This document shows, piece by piece, positions 25,298 to 34,575 of a stretch of 64,000 nt of DNA (position 1 is its first letter; every line of letters begins with the position of its first letter). The stretch is taken from NCBI RefSeq assembly GCF_023702125.1, contig NZ_CP098415.1:2666001-2730000 (forward strand), given 5' to 3'. A program made the translations under genes and the position numbers. The DNA is from Halorubrum hochsteinianum (GTDB lineage Archaea; Halobacteriota; Halobacteria; Halobacteriales; Haloferacaceae). The notes beneath the pieces are model-generated. The model was not told the origin of the DNA and ran no database searches. It saw only the letters and a program-made list of their open reading frames with translations.

Positions 25298-26047
25298 TCA
25301 CCCCTCGCAGAGCGGCAGCCTGACGACGAATATCGCGCCCTTCGGCTCGTTGTCCTCGATCCACACGTCGCCGCCGTAGATCTCGACGAGCGACCGGACC
25401 AGGTACAGCCCGATCCCCGCGCCCGGGCTGTCGAGCCCCTTCTCTCCCTTGCCGAACACCTCGTCCCGCTGGTCTTCGGGGATCCCCGGTCCGTTGTCCG
25501 CGACCCGCACCTCGGCGACGCCGTCGTCCGCCTCGACGGTCGCCGAGACCGTCACCTTCGGCGGCGTCTCGTCGTTGTGCTGGACCGCGTTCCGCAGCAG
25601 GTTCCGGAACACCGAGCTCAGCATCTCGTCGCCGGCCACCTCGACCGCGGGGAACGACCCCTCGACCGTGAAGACCGCCTCCGAGTACGCCGACCGGACC
25701 TCCTCGACCTGCTGTGAAAGCACGCGGTCGAGCGAGATGCGGCTCGGTTCGGCGTCGTCCCGGAGCATCACCTCCGCGAGGTCGCGGACCGTCGTGGTGA
25801 GCGAGACGGCGCTCTGGGTGTTGCGCTTGATGACGTCGAGGTACTCCTCCCCTTCCTCGTCGACGTGGTCGTCGAGGAGTTCCGCGTACGCGCCGACGAG
25901 CTGGAGGTCGTTTCGGATGTCGTGGCGCATCACCTGATTCAACAGCCGGAGGTCGTCGCGCTGGCGCTTGAGCCGCTCTTCCGGGTCCGCCTCCTCGCCG
26001 GTCCGAACGGTCCCCCCGTCCGTCTCGGCGTCCGCGTCGTCGCTCAT
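25298..26047 (-). CDS. Sensor histidine kinase without visible sensor domain
   Basis: A 249-residue kinase core. The H-box is MRHDIRNDLQLVGAYAELL (His near residue 44), of the haloarchaeal HisKA type with Asn two residues after Ile. The ATPase part has the N box NLLRNAVQHND, DNGPGIPEDQRDEVF and a G box GAGIGLYLVRSLVEIYGG. Only about 40 residues precede the H-box, without PAS, GAF or membrane helices, so it must sense a cytoplasmic signal through a partner. No response regulator is adjacent. Confidence 0.9.
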   Translation of the reverse strand: MSDDADAETDGGTVRTGEEADPEERLKRQRDDLRLLNQVMRHDIRNDLQLVGAYAELLDDHVDEEGEEYLDVIKRNTQSAVSLTTTVRDLAEVMLRDDAEPSRISLDRVLSQQVEEVRSAYSEAVFTVEGSFPAVEVAGDEMLSSVFRNLLRNAVQHNDETPPKVTVSATVEADDGVAEVRVADNGPGIPEDQRDEVFGKGEKGLDSPGAGIGLYLVRSLVEIYGGDVWIEDNEPKGAIFVVRLPLCEG

Positions 26048-26134
26048 GCCGGGATCGTACGCTCGCCCGGCGCTTCTACGTACCGATCGCGATCGGGGTG
26101 CCGGTCGCCCCCAGACTCTCTCGCCGACTCGCCC

Positions 26135-27289
26135 TCAGACCCCCTCGTCGAGCAGTTCCCGGGCGACGATGTTCTTCTGGATCTCGGTGGTTCCCTCGTA
26201 GATCTGGGTGATCTTCGCGTCGCGGTAGAGCCGCTCGACGTCGTGGTCGTTGACGAAGCCGGCACCGCCGTGGACCTGGACCGCCTCGTCGGCGACCTCG
26301 ACCGCGGTCCGGGAGGCGAACTCCTTGGCTATCGACGCGAGCGCGGTCAGGTCGCCGGCCTCGTTGTCGACCGCCCACGCGGAGCGGTAGGTGAGCCAGC
26401 GGGCCGCCTCGGTGTTCGTGTGCATCTCCGCGAGCTTGTGTTTGATCGCCTGGAAGTCGCTGATCGGGCGGTCGAACTGTTCGCGTTCCTCCGCGTACTC
26501 CAGCGCCCGCTCGGCCGCGCCGCGCGCGATCCCGACGCCCTGCGCGGCGACCGAGGTTCGGGTCTCGTCGAAGAACTGCATGAGCTGGAGGAACCCCATC
26601 CCGCGCTGCCCGATCAGGTTCTCCTCCGGCACCCTGACGTCGTCGAACCGCAGCTCCGCGGTGTCGCTCGCGCGGATCCCGAGCTTCCCGGTGATCTTGT
26701 CGGCCGTGAGTCCGTCGCGGTCTCCCTCGACGAGGATCTGCGAGTAGCCCGAGTAGCGGTCGTCGATCTCGGGGTCGGTCTCGCAGACGACGACGAAGTA
26801 GTCGGCGACGGTGCCGTTCGTGATCCACATCTTCGAGCCGTTGATCACCCACTCGTCGCCGTCCTTCTCCGCGCGGGTCGCCACCGAGGTCACGTCCGAC
26901 CCCGCCTGCGGCTCCGAGATGGCCGACCCCATCACCGCGTCGCCGGCGGTCACCTCCGGCAGAACGCGCTCCTTCTGTTCTTCCGTCCCGAACTCCATCA
27001 GCGCCTCCGCGCCGAACCCGGCGCTGGAGATACACAGGCCGATCCCGGGATCGGCCGCGAACAGCTCCTCGGTGAGGATCGCGTTCTCCAGCGACGAGTA
27101 GCCGATGCCGCCGTACTCGACCGGGACGTGCGGCGCTAACAGCCCCATGTCGGCGGCCTTGTCCATGACCTCGTGCGGGTACTTCTCCTCGACGTCGTAC
27201 TCCGTGGCGACCGGCTTGATCTCCTCCTCGGCGAACTTCCGCACCTCGTCGCGTAGCTGTTTCTGCTCGTCCGTTAGCTGGAACTCCAT
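26135..27289 (-). CDS. Acyl-CoA dehydrogenase
   Basis: A 384-residue FAD enzyme that introduces a trans-2 double bond into acyl-CoA and passes electrons to ETF. It has the family signature VMGSAISEPQAGSDV (about 125), WVINGSKMWITNG (about 155), RTSVAAQGVGIARGA and the C-terminal catalytic Glu region QIYEGTTEIQKNIVAREL (about 358-375). Length is typical. It stands alone; the next gene upstream is an aminotransferase on the same strand, 142 bases away. It could serve fatty acid or branched-chain amino acid breakdown. Confidence 0.94.
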   Translation of the reverse strand: MEFQLTDEQKQLRDEVRKFAEEEIKPVATEYDVEEKYPHEVMDKAADMGLLAPHVPVEYGGIGYSSLENAILTEELFAADPGIGLCISSAGFGAEALMEFGTEEQKERVLPEVTAGDAVMGSAISEPQAGSDVTSVATRAEKDGDEWVINGSKMWITNGTVADYFVVVCETDPEIDDRYSGYSQILVEGDRDGLTADKITGKLGIRASDTAELRFDDVRVPEENLIGQRGMGFLQLMQFFDETRTSVAAQGVGIARGAAERALEYAEEREQFDRPISDFQAIKHKLAEMHTNTEAARWLTYRSAWAVDNEAGDLTALASIAKEFASRTAVEVADEAVQVHGGAGFVNDHDVERLYRDAKITQIYEGTTEIQKNIVARELLDEGV

Positions 27290-27431
27290 ACGCCGACGAT
27301 CAGGATCGAGCGTGATAATCGTTGGCGAACGCTGATAAATTCGCGAAAAGTTGTCCGTTTACCCGTCCGGATCCCAGCTGGAGAGGCCGATTCCGTCGCC
27401 GCGATCGGCTGTGGAACTCCCAGTCCGAGGC

Positions 27432-28571
27432 TCAGCGGTCCTCGACGAACGTCGCGATCCGGTCGGTCGCCTCCTTCAGCTCGCGCATCGAGGTCGCGTA
27501 CGAGACGCGGAGGTGCCCCTCGCCGCCCGCACCGAAGACGGATCCGGGGACGACCGCGACGCCCTCCGCCTCCAGCAGTTCCTCGGCGAACGCCTCGTCG
27601 TCGCCCCCGCACTCGGGGAACGCGTAGAACGCGCCGCCCGGCTCGAAGGTGTCGAGGCCCATCTCGTTGAACCGCGAGACGACCAGCCGGCGGCGGCGGT
27701 CGTACTCGTCGACCATCTCCGCGACCTCGTCGTCGCAGCGGTCGAGCGCCTCGATCGCGGCGTACTGCGGCGTCGTCGGAGCCGACAGCATCGTGTACTG
27801 GTGGATCCGGTTCATCGCGTCGATCGCGTCCGCGGGCCCCAGCGCGTACCCCAACCGCAGCCCCGTCATCGCGTACGCCTTCGAGAAGCCGTTGACGACG
27901 ACGGTGCGCTCGCGCATCCCCGGCTGGGTGGCGATCGAGGCGTGGTCGTCGCCGTAGGTGAGCGCGGCGTATATCTCGTCGGCGACGACGCGGAGGTCCT
28001 CGTCCCGGCAGAACGCGGCCACCTCCGCGAGCTCCTCGTCGGTCATCGTCGCGCCCGTGGGGTTGTTCGGGTAACAGAGAACGAGGAGGTCGGCGTCGGC
28101 CGCGCCCGCCGCCTCCAGCGACTCGCGGGTGAGCGCGAAGTCGTCCGCGGCCCGCGTGGAGACCGTCAGCCGCTCGCCGCCCGCCAGCTCGATCCCCGGC
28201 CCGTACGAGATGTAGGTCGGCTCGTGGACCGCGACCGTGTCGCCGGGGTCGACGAGGGCGCGGAAGGCCAGGTCGACCGCCTCGCTCGCGCCGGTCGTGA
28301 CCAGCACCTCCGACTCCGGCTCGTACGACTGGTCGTAGCGCTCGTGGTGGTCGGCGATCCGCTCGCGCAGGGCGGCCATTCCGCGGTTCGCGGTGTAAGA
28401 GGTCTTCCCGCGTTCGAGCGAGTCGATGGCGGCCGTGCGGGCGGTCCACGGCGCGGAGAAGTCCGGCTCGCCGACCCCGAGGGAGATCACGTCGTCGCGC
28501 GCCTCCGCGAGCTCGAAGAACTTCCGGATCCCCGACTCTGGCAGGGTGCGCGCGCGGTCCGAGATCCTCAT
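27432..28571 (-). CDS. PLP-dependent aminotransferase, class I/II
   Basis: A 379-residue fold type I aminotransferase of the aspartate-aminotransferase gamma-like archaeal group. Motifs are SLGVGEPDFSAPW near residue 31, CYPNNPTGATM near 160 and the PLP lysine in NGFSKAYAMTGLRLGY near 225. The start ATG at 28571 overlaps the stop of the Lrp gene (ATGA, 28568-28571), so the regulator and enzyme are coupled. Substrate (aspartate, alanine or aromatic) cannot be read from the sequence. Confidence 0.93.
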   Translation of the reverse strand: MRISDRARTLPESGIRKFFELAEARDDVISLGVGEPDFSAPWTARTAAIDSLERGKTSYTANRGMAALRERIADHHERYDQSYEPESEVLVTTGASEAVDLAFRALVDPGDTVAVHEPTYISYGPGIELAGGERLTVSTRAADDFALTRESLEAAGAADADLLVLCYPNNPTGATMTDEELAEVAAFCRDEDLRVVADEIYAALTYGDDHASIATQPGMRERTVVVNGFSKAYAMTGLRLGYALGPADAIDAMNRIHQYTMLSAPTTPQYAAIEALDRCDDEVAEMVDEYDRRRRLVVSRFNEMGLDTFEPGGAFYAFPECGGDDEAFAEELLEAEGVAVVPGSVFGAGGEGHLRVSYATSMRELKEATDRIATFVEDR

Positions 28572-29056
28572 GGCGACACGGAGAGGCGGTCGTCGTCGTC
28601 GCCGTCCTCGAACCGGATCCCGCCGTCCTTGTACGTCTCCATGATGTAGTGGGTCACCGTCTGGGTGACCGCCGGCATCGGCGCGACCTGCTCGGAGATG
28701 AACTCGGAGACGTCCTGCATGTTCTCGCCGAGCACCTCGACGGCGAAGTCGTAGTCGCCGGAGACCAGATGGAGGGCGTCGACCGCGGGGAACTTCGCGA
28801 TCCGGTCGGCGACCTGCTCGTAGCCGGTCTCGCGGTCGAGTTCGACGTTGATCTCGACGACCGCGCGGATCTTCCCCTCGTCGACGCGGCCCCAGTCGAC
28901 GACCGCCTGGTAGCCGTGGACGACGCCGTCCGCCTCCAGCGCGTCGATCGCGTCCGCTACCGCCGCCGCGTCGAGGCCCGTCTGGGCCGCGATGTCGTCG
29001 ATGTCCTCGCGGGCGTTCCGCGCCAACACGTCGAGTACCTCGCGCTCGGCGTCCAT
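28568..29056 (-). CDS. Lrp/AsnC family transcription regulator
   Basis: A 162-residue regulator with an N-terminal winged helix (VLDVLARNAREDIDDIAAQTG, listed in two parts: helix one VLDVLARNA and turn EDIDDIAAQTG) and a C-terminal RAM ligand domain (KIRAVVEINVELD ... YDFAVEVLGENM). It overlaps the aminotransferase downstream by four bases, which suggests it controls amino acid use through that enzyme or itself. The ATG at 29056 gives MDAEREVLDVL, the normal start for the group. Confidence 0.93.
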   Translation of the reverse strand: MDAEREVLDVLARNAREDIDDIAAQTGLDAAAVADAIDALEADGVVHGYQAVVDWGRVDEGKIRAVVEINVELDRETGYEQVADRIAKFPAVDALHLVSGDYDFAVEVLGENMQDVSEFISEQVAPMPAVTQTVTHYIMETYKDGGIRFEDGDDDDRLSVSP

Positions 29057-29208
29057 ACCCCACGATCGCGCGGGGGCGGTATATGAGTAGCGACGGGCGC
29101 AACACGGGCGATCGGCCGGAAGGATCGAGAGGGCCCTCGAAACGACGCGCCGTCACGCGCGTTTCCGCCACCCCCACCGCTTTCCGCGTGGCGCGGGATC
29201 GGTCGATC

Positions 29209-30075
29209 ATGGCTTCGGACACCACCGGCAGGAGCGAGACGTTCGACATCGGCGGCGACCTGACCGTCGACCGCCTCGGCTTCGGCGCGATGCGGGTAAC
29301 GGGCGATGACATCATCGGGCGACCGGGAGACGAGGAAGCGGCGAAGGAACTCCTCCGGCGGGCCGTCGACCTCGGCGTCGACTTCGTCGACACCGCGGAC
29401 TCCTACGGTCCGGGCGTCTCGGAGCGGCTCATCGGCGAGGCGCTCGGCGACCTCGACGACGTGGTCGTCGCCTCGAAGGCCGGCCTGCTCCGCAACCGCG
29501 AGGGCGACTGGCTCCCCCACGGGGACCCCGACTTCCTGAAGAACCAGGTGCTGTGTAGCCTCGACCGCCTCGGGACCGACGAGATCGACCTCTACCAGTA
29601 CCACCGTCCGGACCCCGACACCGACTTCGAGGAGTCGGTCCACGCGTTCGCGGAGATGAAAGACGCCGGCCAGATCGCCCACGTCGGGCTCTCGAACGTC
29701 ACCGTCGAGCAGCTGGAGACCGCGATGGAGATCGTCGACATCGCCACGGTCCAGAACCGCTACAACGTCGGCCACCGCGACGACGAGGACGTACTGGAGG
29801 CCTGCGAGCGCCACGACGTGGGGTTCATCCCGTGGGGGCCGATGTACGCGGTCGAGGAGGGCGAGTCGGCCGAGACGTTGGAGGAGGTCGCCGGCCGGCG
29901 CGACGCGACGCCCCAGCAGGTCGCGCTGGCGTGGCTGCTCGACCACTCCGACGTGACGCTGCCGATCCCCGGTACCTCCAGCGTCGACCACCTCGAATCG
30001 AACGTCGCGGCCGCCGACCTGTCGCTGACCGACGAGGACCTGTCGGCGCTCGACGCCGTCGACGCGCAGGAATAG
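29209..30075 (+). CDS. Aldo/keto reductase
   Basis: A 288-residue NADPH-dependent TIM-barrel oxidoreductase. The active-site Asp and Tyr are in DFVDTADSYGPGVSE (about 58-72), Lys in VVASKAGLLR (about 88), and the barrel end has IPGTSSVDHLESNVAA. I start at the ATG at 29209 (MASDTTGRSETFDIGGD); an ATG at 29083 in frame would overlap the divergent Lrp promoter. The substrate is not predictable. It is convergent with purA. Confidence 0.92.
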   Translation: MASDTTGRSETFDIGGDLTVDRLGFGAMRVTGDDIIGRPGDEEAAKELLRRAVDLGVDFVDTADSYGPGVSERLIGEALGDLDDVVVASKAGLLRNREGDWLPHGDPDFLKNQVLCSLDRLGTDEIDLYQYHRPDPDTDFEESVHAFAEMKDAGQIAHVGLSNVTVEQLETAMEIVDIATVQNRYNVGHRDDEDVLEACERHDVGFIPWGPMYAVEEGESAETLEEVAGRRDATPQQVALAWLLDHSDVTLPIPGTSSVDHLESNVAAADLSLTDEDLSALDAVDAQE

Positions 30076-30107
30076 ACGCGGAGTCCGGCCCGCAGAGGGG
30101 GCTCGCC

Positions 30108-31460
30108 CTACTCGTCGAACGGGTTCGTCAGTTCGACCGTCTCCTCGCGGTCGGGGCCGACGCCGACCGCGTAGATCGGGGTGTCGATCTCGTCGGCGAC
30201 GAACTCCAGGTACTCGCGGGCGGCCCCGGGTAAGGCGTCGTACCCCTCCTCGGCGACCGCGGCCGAGTCGAACGGCTCCCACGTGTCGAGCGTCTCGTAC
30301 ACCGGCTCGCAGCGCTCCCAGCGCTCCGTGGTGGTCGGAACGGTGTCGAGCTCTTCCCCGTCGAGTTCGTACCCCGTACACACCTTCAGCTCGTCGAGTC
30401 CGGCGAGCACGTCGACGTGGTTGACCGCGACGCCCGTGAAGCCGGAGACGCGCGCGGCGTGCTGGAGCATCGGGAGGTCGAGCCAGCCGATGCGGCGCGG
30501 GCGTCCGGTGACGGTGCCGAACTCGCCGCCCTTCTCGCGGATCTCGTCGGCGAGCGCCTCCTCGTCGGCGTCGCCGTCGAGTTCGGTCGGGAGCGGCCCC
30601 TCGCCGACCCGGGAGAGGTACGCCTTCACGATGCCGACGACCTCGCCGTCGCCGACCGTCGTGACGCCCACGCCGGAGCCGACGGCCGCCGCGCCGGCGG
30701 TCGGGTTCGAGGAGGTGACGAACGGGTAGTTCCCGTGGTCGACGTCGATGTGGGTCCCCTGCGCGCCCTCGAAGACGATCTCGTCGCCCGCCTCGCGGCG
30801 GCGGTGGAGGTAGTCGGAGCAGTTGACGGTCATCCCCTCGTCGGCGAGGCGCTCGCCGATCGCGGCGTACCGCTCGTGGAGGGCGTCGACGTCGAACGCG
30901 TCGGCGCGGCCGTCGTCATCGAGGTCGAGCCCGTACACGTCCTCGACGAGCGCGCGCTTCTGCGGGACGACGTACTCCAGTTTCTCGCGGAGCACGTCGG
31001 GGTCGAGCAGGTCGGCGATCCGGACCCCGCGCCGGCCCGCCTTGTCCTCGTAGGTCGGACCGATGCCGCGGCCGGTCGTGCCGACCGCGTCGCCGGCGTC
31101 GTCGTCGGCCTTGACCTCCTCCTCGATGCCGTCGAGCACGCGGTGATACGGCATGATGACGTGCGCGCGGCGGGCGACGCGGACGTCCGGGTCGAGCCCC
31201 CGCTCGCGCAGGTCGTCGATCTCCGTGAACAGCGTCTCGGGGTTGACGACGCAGCCGTTTCCCAAGATTCCGACGGTCCCGCGGACCGCGCCGCTCGGAA
31301 CCAGAGAGAGCTTGTACTCCGTGCCGCCTTCGACGACGGTGTGGCCGGCGTTGTCGCCGCCCTGATAACGGACTACGACGTCCGCGTCCCCTCCCCATCG
31401 GTCGACGAGCGCGCCCTTGCCCTCGTCGCCGAGCTGGGAGCCGACGATGGTGAGTGTCAT
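30108..31460 (-). CDS. purA: Adenylosuccinate synthetase
   Basis: A 450-residue enzyme that joins IMP and aspartate with GTP in AMP synthesis. The GTP P-loop GSQLGDEGKGALVD lies at residues 7-20, GGDNAGHT near 38, GTTGRGIGPTYEDKAGRRG near 124 and the C-terminal GRPRRIGWLDL near 300. The ATG at 31460 gives MTLTIVGSQLGDEGKG, the standard start. Frames that extend further upstream enter the intergenic region and are not used. A TATA-like ggttatatcg (31513-31521, minus strand) lies about 55 bases upstream. Confidence 0.96.
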   Translation of the reverse strand: MTLTIVGSQLGDEGKGALVDRWGGDADVVVRYQGGDNAGHTVVEGGTEYKLSLVPSGAVRGTVGILGNGCVVNPETLFTEIDDLRERGLDPDVRVARRAHVIMPYHRVLDGIEEEVKADDDAGDAVGTTGRGIGPTYEDKAGRRGVRIADLLDPDVLREKLEYVVPQKRALVEDVYGLDLDDDGRADAFDVDALHERYAAIGERLADEGMTVNCSDYLHRRREAGDEIVFEGAQGTHIDVDHGNYPFVTSSNPTAGAAAVGSGVGVTTVGDGEVVGIVKAYLSRVGEGPLPTELDGDADEEALADEIREKGGEFGTVTGRPRRIGWLDLPMLQHAARVSGFTGVAVNHVDVLAGLDELKVCTGYELDGEELDTVPTTTERWERCEPVYETLDTWEPFDSAAVAEEGYDALPGAAREYLEFVADEIDTPIYAVGVGPDREETVELTNPFDE

Positions 31461-31773
31461 ACGACCTGCCGATTCCCGGCCGGGGGTAAAACCGATTACG
31501 GTCTGTGATCGCGATATAACCACGAACGTGGATCGAGAAATTAGTACACGGATCCGAATACGCTCGTTCGTGTATTCTCGCGTCGCCGTGCCGCGGCGGC
31601 TCCTCCCGCCGTCCGCCGCGTCGGATCGATACCGCGTCGCCGTACCGCGATCGAACACGTTAACTACTCCCATGTCGAAGGCCGAGATCAACGCGTCCGT
31701 TCCGCCGCGGACGCACGCTTCTCCGCCGCCGACAGCAACTTTTAAACGGGGGCATGACGAGTTAACATGTGCC
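31461..31773. promoter_or_regulatory. Divergent promoter region of purA and a small HTH gene
   Basis: A 313-base gap with no gene. It holds a TATA-like element for purA (31513-31521, read on the minus strand) and ttttaaacg (31740-31748) for the plus-strand gene starting at 31774, 27-34 bases away. A short dyad GAATAC/GTATTC encloses about ten bases at 31556-31577. Confidence 0.5.
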
Positions 31774-32079
31774 ATGATAGACCGATTAGAGAAAGAGGTA
31801 GACATGCTGGAGCGGCACCTTCAGGTCCTGCGAATGGTCATCGAGAACGAGCCGATCGGCATCGTGAAGATGTCGAACGAGACGGGCTACCCGCACCACA
31901 AGGTCCGGTACTCGCTGCGCGTCCTCGAAGAGGAGAACCTCATCGAGCCGTCCAGTCAGGGAGCGATCACCACGGAGCGGACCCACGAGTTCGTCGACGA
32001 ACTCGACGAGAAGCTCGACGAGACCGTCGAGAAGCTCGGTTCCATGCGGATCGACGACGCAGCGGAACTCGAGAACTGA
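31774..32079 (+). CDS. Small winged-helix regulator
   Basis: A 101-residue protein. An N-terminal helix (MIDRLEKEVDMLERHLQVL) leads into a winged helix with KMSNETGYPHHKVRYSLRV as the recognition part and EENLIEPSSQGAITTER as the wing. A C-terminal coiled coil (ELDEKLDETVEKLGSM) would dimerise it. It looks like a conserved haloarchaeal DNA-binding protein, related to PadR/ArsR-like folds; its targets are unknown. Leaderless transcription from ttttaaac about 30 bases upstream supports the ATG at 31774. Confidence 0.82.
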   Translation: MIDRLEKEVDMLERHLQVLRMVIENEPIGIVKMSNETGYPHHKVRYSLRVLEEENLIEPSSQGAITTERTHEFVDELDEKLDETVEKLGSMRIDDAAELEN

Positions 32080-32162
32080 ACGGAACTCCGATTTCGCCCG
32101 CCGACGCACGAGCCGCGTTTCCTCGCAGCCGAAAAGGACTGATTCGAAGCGCCTAACGACGC

Positions 32163-34433
32163 CTACAGGTCGGGGACCGTCATGTGGAACCCGCCGTCGC
32201 GCGCCTCGACGAGACACAGGTGGAACCCCCGCTTGCGCGAGAGCTTCACGAAGCTCGCCCGCTTCGACCGGCTGAACAGCCCGCCGCCGACCGCGTCGCT
32301 CGCGGTCTCCAGCGCGCCCGGCTCGAAGAAGCTCTCCGTCACGGCGAACGCCCCGGCGAACGTCTCGTTCGACTCCGCGATGTCGCGCCCGTTCCCGACG
32401 AGCGACTCCAGCGTCCCCTCGGGCGTCGGGTCCCGGCTGTCGTTCAGGTCGGCGACGAACAGCGGGTGGCCCATCCGGTCGCGCAACACAAGGTCGAAGG
32501 TCCGCTGCTCTCTGGTCTCCTCGCCGCCCTCGCGGAGTTCGATCGACACCGAGCCGCCGATCTCGGCGCGGTCGACCTCGGGGAGCGCGTCGTAGAGGTC
32601 GCGGAGCGTCCCCTCGTTGCCGGTCCCGCGGACCTCGAACGGGAGGTCCTCGACGAGCCAGCGCGTGAACCCGTACTCGATGGTGTCCTCTAGGAACTCC
32701 TCGAACCCCCGCCCGTCCACGGCGAGCCCGTCTGTCTCGAAGCTCGTGTGGTGTTCGACCCGGAGGTTCTCGCGGAGCGTCTCGCGGTCGACGCTCCCGT
32801 CGTGGGCGTCGGCGAGCGTCGCGCCCTCCTTCGACTCGTACCTGATGAACAGGTTCGTGCCGTTGCGCGCCTCGGCCGGCGTGAGCGCGCGCTCGGCGTC
32901 CGGGAGCCGCTCCTTCGCGTCCGAGAGCTCGCGGCGGAGGCGGTCGCGCTCGTCTCTGAGCTCCTCCGTCTCGGCCTCCAGCCGCTCGACCTCGTCGGCG
33001 AGTTCGTCGCGCTCCGTCGCTATCTCGTCGCGCTCGACCGCCAGCCGGTCGCGCTCGTCGGCGAGCGACTGCCGCTCCGTCTCGGTCTCCTCCAAAGCCG
33101 CCTCCAGCTTCCGGACCCGCTCGGGGTCCGCGCCGCCCGCCGCGTCGCGGCCGTCGCGTTTCGAGACCGCCGACGATGTCGACGACGACGACCGCCCGGT
33201 CGACCGCGGCGACGGGGACCCGCCGTCGGGGTCCGACTCGCTCCGCTCGGTCCGGCCGCGTTCGTCGGCCGACCGGGAGCGCTGCGAGGACGCGGCGCGG
33301 CGGTCGTCCGGCGCTCGGGGCTCGCCGCCGGCTTCGGAAGGATCGAGCGCGGGGATCGACTTCTGTTCGCGCCATTCGGCCTCCTCCGAGAAGACGTCCT
33401 CGGAGCCGGGCGCGTCGCCGGCCTCGGACCCGTTCCCTCCGGTCGGCGACGGTCGTCCGCGGCCGGCGTCGCCGGGACCGTCGCCCTCCGCGGCGTCGGC
33501 GGCGTCGGATGCGTCGGCGTCCCCGATCCGGACCGCGTCGGACGTCCGCTCGCCGTCGTCCGCGGCGGGAGCCGTCTCGGAGCCCGTCGCGTCGGCGGAC
33601 GTGCTGTCGTCGCCCTCGACGGGTGTCCCGGGCGCGTCGCCGACCGTCGGATCGCGGTCGGCCCCGACGCCCTCCGGCTCCTCGGCCGGTTTCCCGCCGG
33701 CTGGTTTCCCGTCGGCCGGTTCCCCGGCGGCGTCGTTCGGGGCGTCGGGGTCCGTCGAGGCGGTCGGGTCGATCGCGGCGTCAGCGCCGGCCGAACCGTT
33801 CGGGTCGGCCGACCCGGTCGTCTCGGCGGCGTCGCTCTCGTCGGTCGTCTCGGCCGGGGCGGCGGTGCCCGAGTCGTCCGCCGGGCCCTCCGCGCCGTCC
33901 GGGAGGGGGCGCACGTCCAGGTCGACCTCGTACACGGTGTAGATCCCGACCTCGTCGGCGGCGAGGTCGAACGCCTCCTCGCCGGTCTCCAGCCGCCTGG
34001 CGTTGCCGACGTACGCGGCCGCCATCGACTCGCCGCCGGTGTAGGCGACGTAGTAGTCGCCCGAGAGGACGTTCTCCGACAGCTCGATGTAGCCGGTGAA
34101 TCCCCCCTGCGAGAGCTTGCGGTCGGCCTCGGTCAGCGGCGTGTCGTTGGTGTAGTACTTCGCCCGCGGCTCGCCGCCCAGTTCCTGCATCGCGAAGAGC
34201 ACGGGGAGCGCCTCGTCCGGGGCCCGGTAGACGGTCCCCGAGGCGTCGGCGAAGGCGTCGAGCGTGCCGTCGACGACGCCGACGACCTTCCCGTCGGCGA
34301 AGAACAGCCAGCCGGTCCCGTCGGTCGCTGCGCCGGAGAACCCGTCGCTGACGATCCGCCCGAGTCCCGCGAACCCGTCGGAAAACGAGCGGTCGTCCCA
34401 CTCGCCGATCGCTTTCCGTCGCTGTGCGTCCAT
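32163..34433 (-). CDS. Large haloarchaeal coiled-coil protein, function unknown
   Basis: A 756-residue protein in three parts. Residues 1-180 form a compact domain (GLGRIVSDGFSGAATDGTGW ... SGDYYVAYTGGESM). Residues about 185-420 are a disordered, extremely acidic linker of Ala, Asp, Gly, Pro and Ser. A coiled coil follows (about 430-505, ALEETETERQSLADERDRL). The C-terminal part (520-756) has FEVRGTGNEGTLRDLYDALP and VLRDRMGHPLFVADLNDSRD, which could be a nuclease-like alpha/beta fold because of the D ... D/N-x-D spacing; that is weak. No membrane segment. It stands alone, convergent with the HTH gene. Confidence 0.7.
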   Translation of the reverse strand: MDAQRRKAIGEWDDRSFSDGFAGLGRIVSDGFSGAATDGTGWLFFADGKVVGVVDGTLDAFADASGTVYRAPDEALPVLFAMQELGGEPRAKYYTNDTPLTEADRKLSQGGFTGYIELSENVLSGDYYVAYTGGESMAAAYVGNARRLETGEEAFDLAADEVGIYTVYEVDLDVRPLPDGAEGPADDSGTAAPAETTDESDAAETTGSADPNGSAGADAAIDPTASTDPDAPNDAAGEPADGKPAGGKPAEEPEGVGADRDPTVGDAPGTPVEGDDSTSADATGSETAPAADDGERTSDAVRIGDADASDAADAAEGDGPGDAGRGRPSPTGGNGSEAGDAPGSEDVFSEEAEWREQKSIPALDPSEAGGEPRAPDDRRAASSQRSRSADERGRTERSESDPDGGSPSPRSTGRSSSSTSSAVSKRDGRDAAGGADPERVRKLEAALEETETERQSLADERDRLAVERDEIATERDELADEVERLEAETEELRDERDRLRRELSDAKERLPDAERALTPAEARNGTNLFIRYESKEGATLADAHDGSVDRETLRENLRVEHHTSFETDGLAVDGRGFEEFLEDTIEYGFTRWLVEDLPFEVRGTGNEGTLRDLYDALPEVDRAEIGGSVSIELREGGEETREQRTFDLVLRDRMGHPLFVADLNDSRDPTPEGTLESLVGNGRDIAESNETFAGAFAVTESFFEPGALETASDAVGGGLFSRSKRASFVKLSRKRGFHLCLVEARDGGFHMTVPDL

Positions 34434-34575
34434 CGTTGTGATTACGTCGCCAGCACCGACCCAAATACCTTCCGGAGCGTGAGACGGCCGTCTGACGCGG
34501 GATTTTCGGACCGGACGGATCGCCGACGGTCGGCGGCGGTCGCCGGATCGGCCCGGCCTCCCGACCCCGGATCGC

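Noticed and set aside
32500-34430. Long plus-strand open frames opposite the coiled-coil protein
   Set aside because: They mirror the GC-rich linker of the minus-strand gene and give Ser/Arg-rich or Val/Arg-rich products with no domains.
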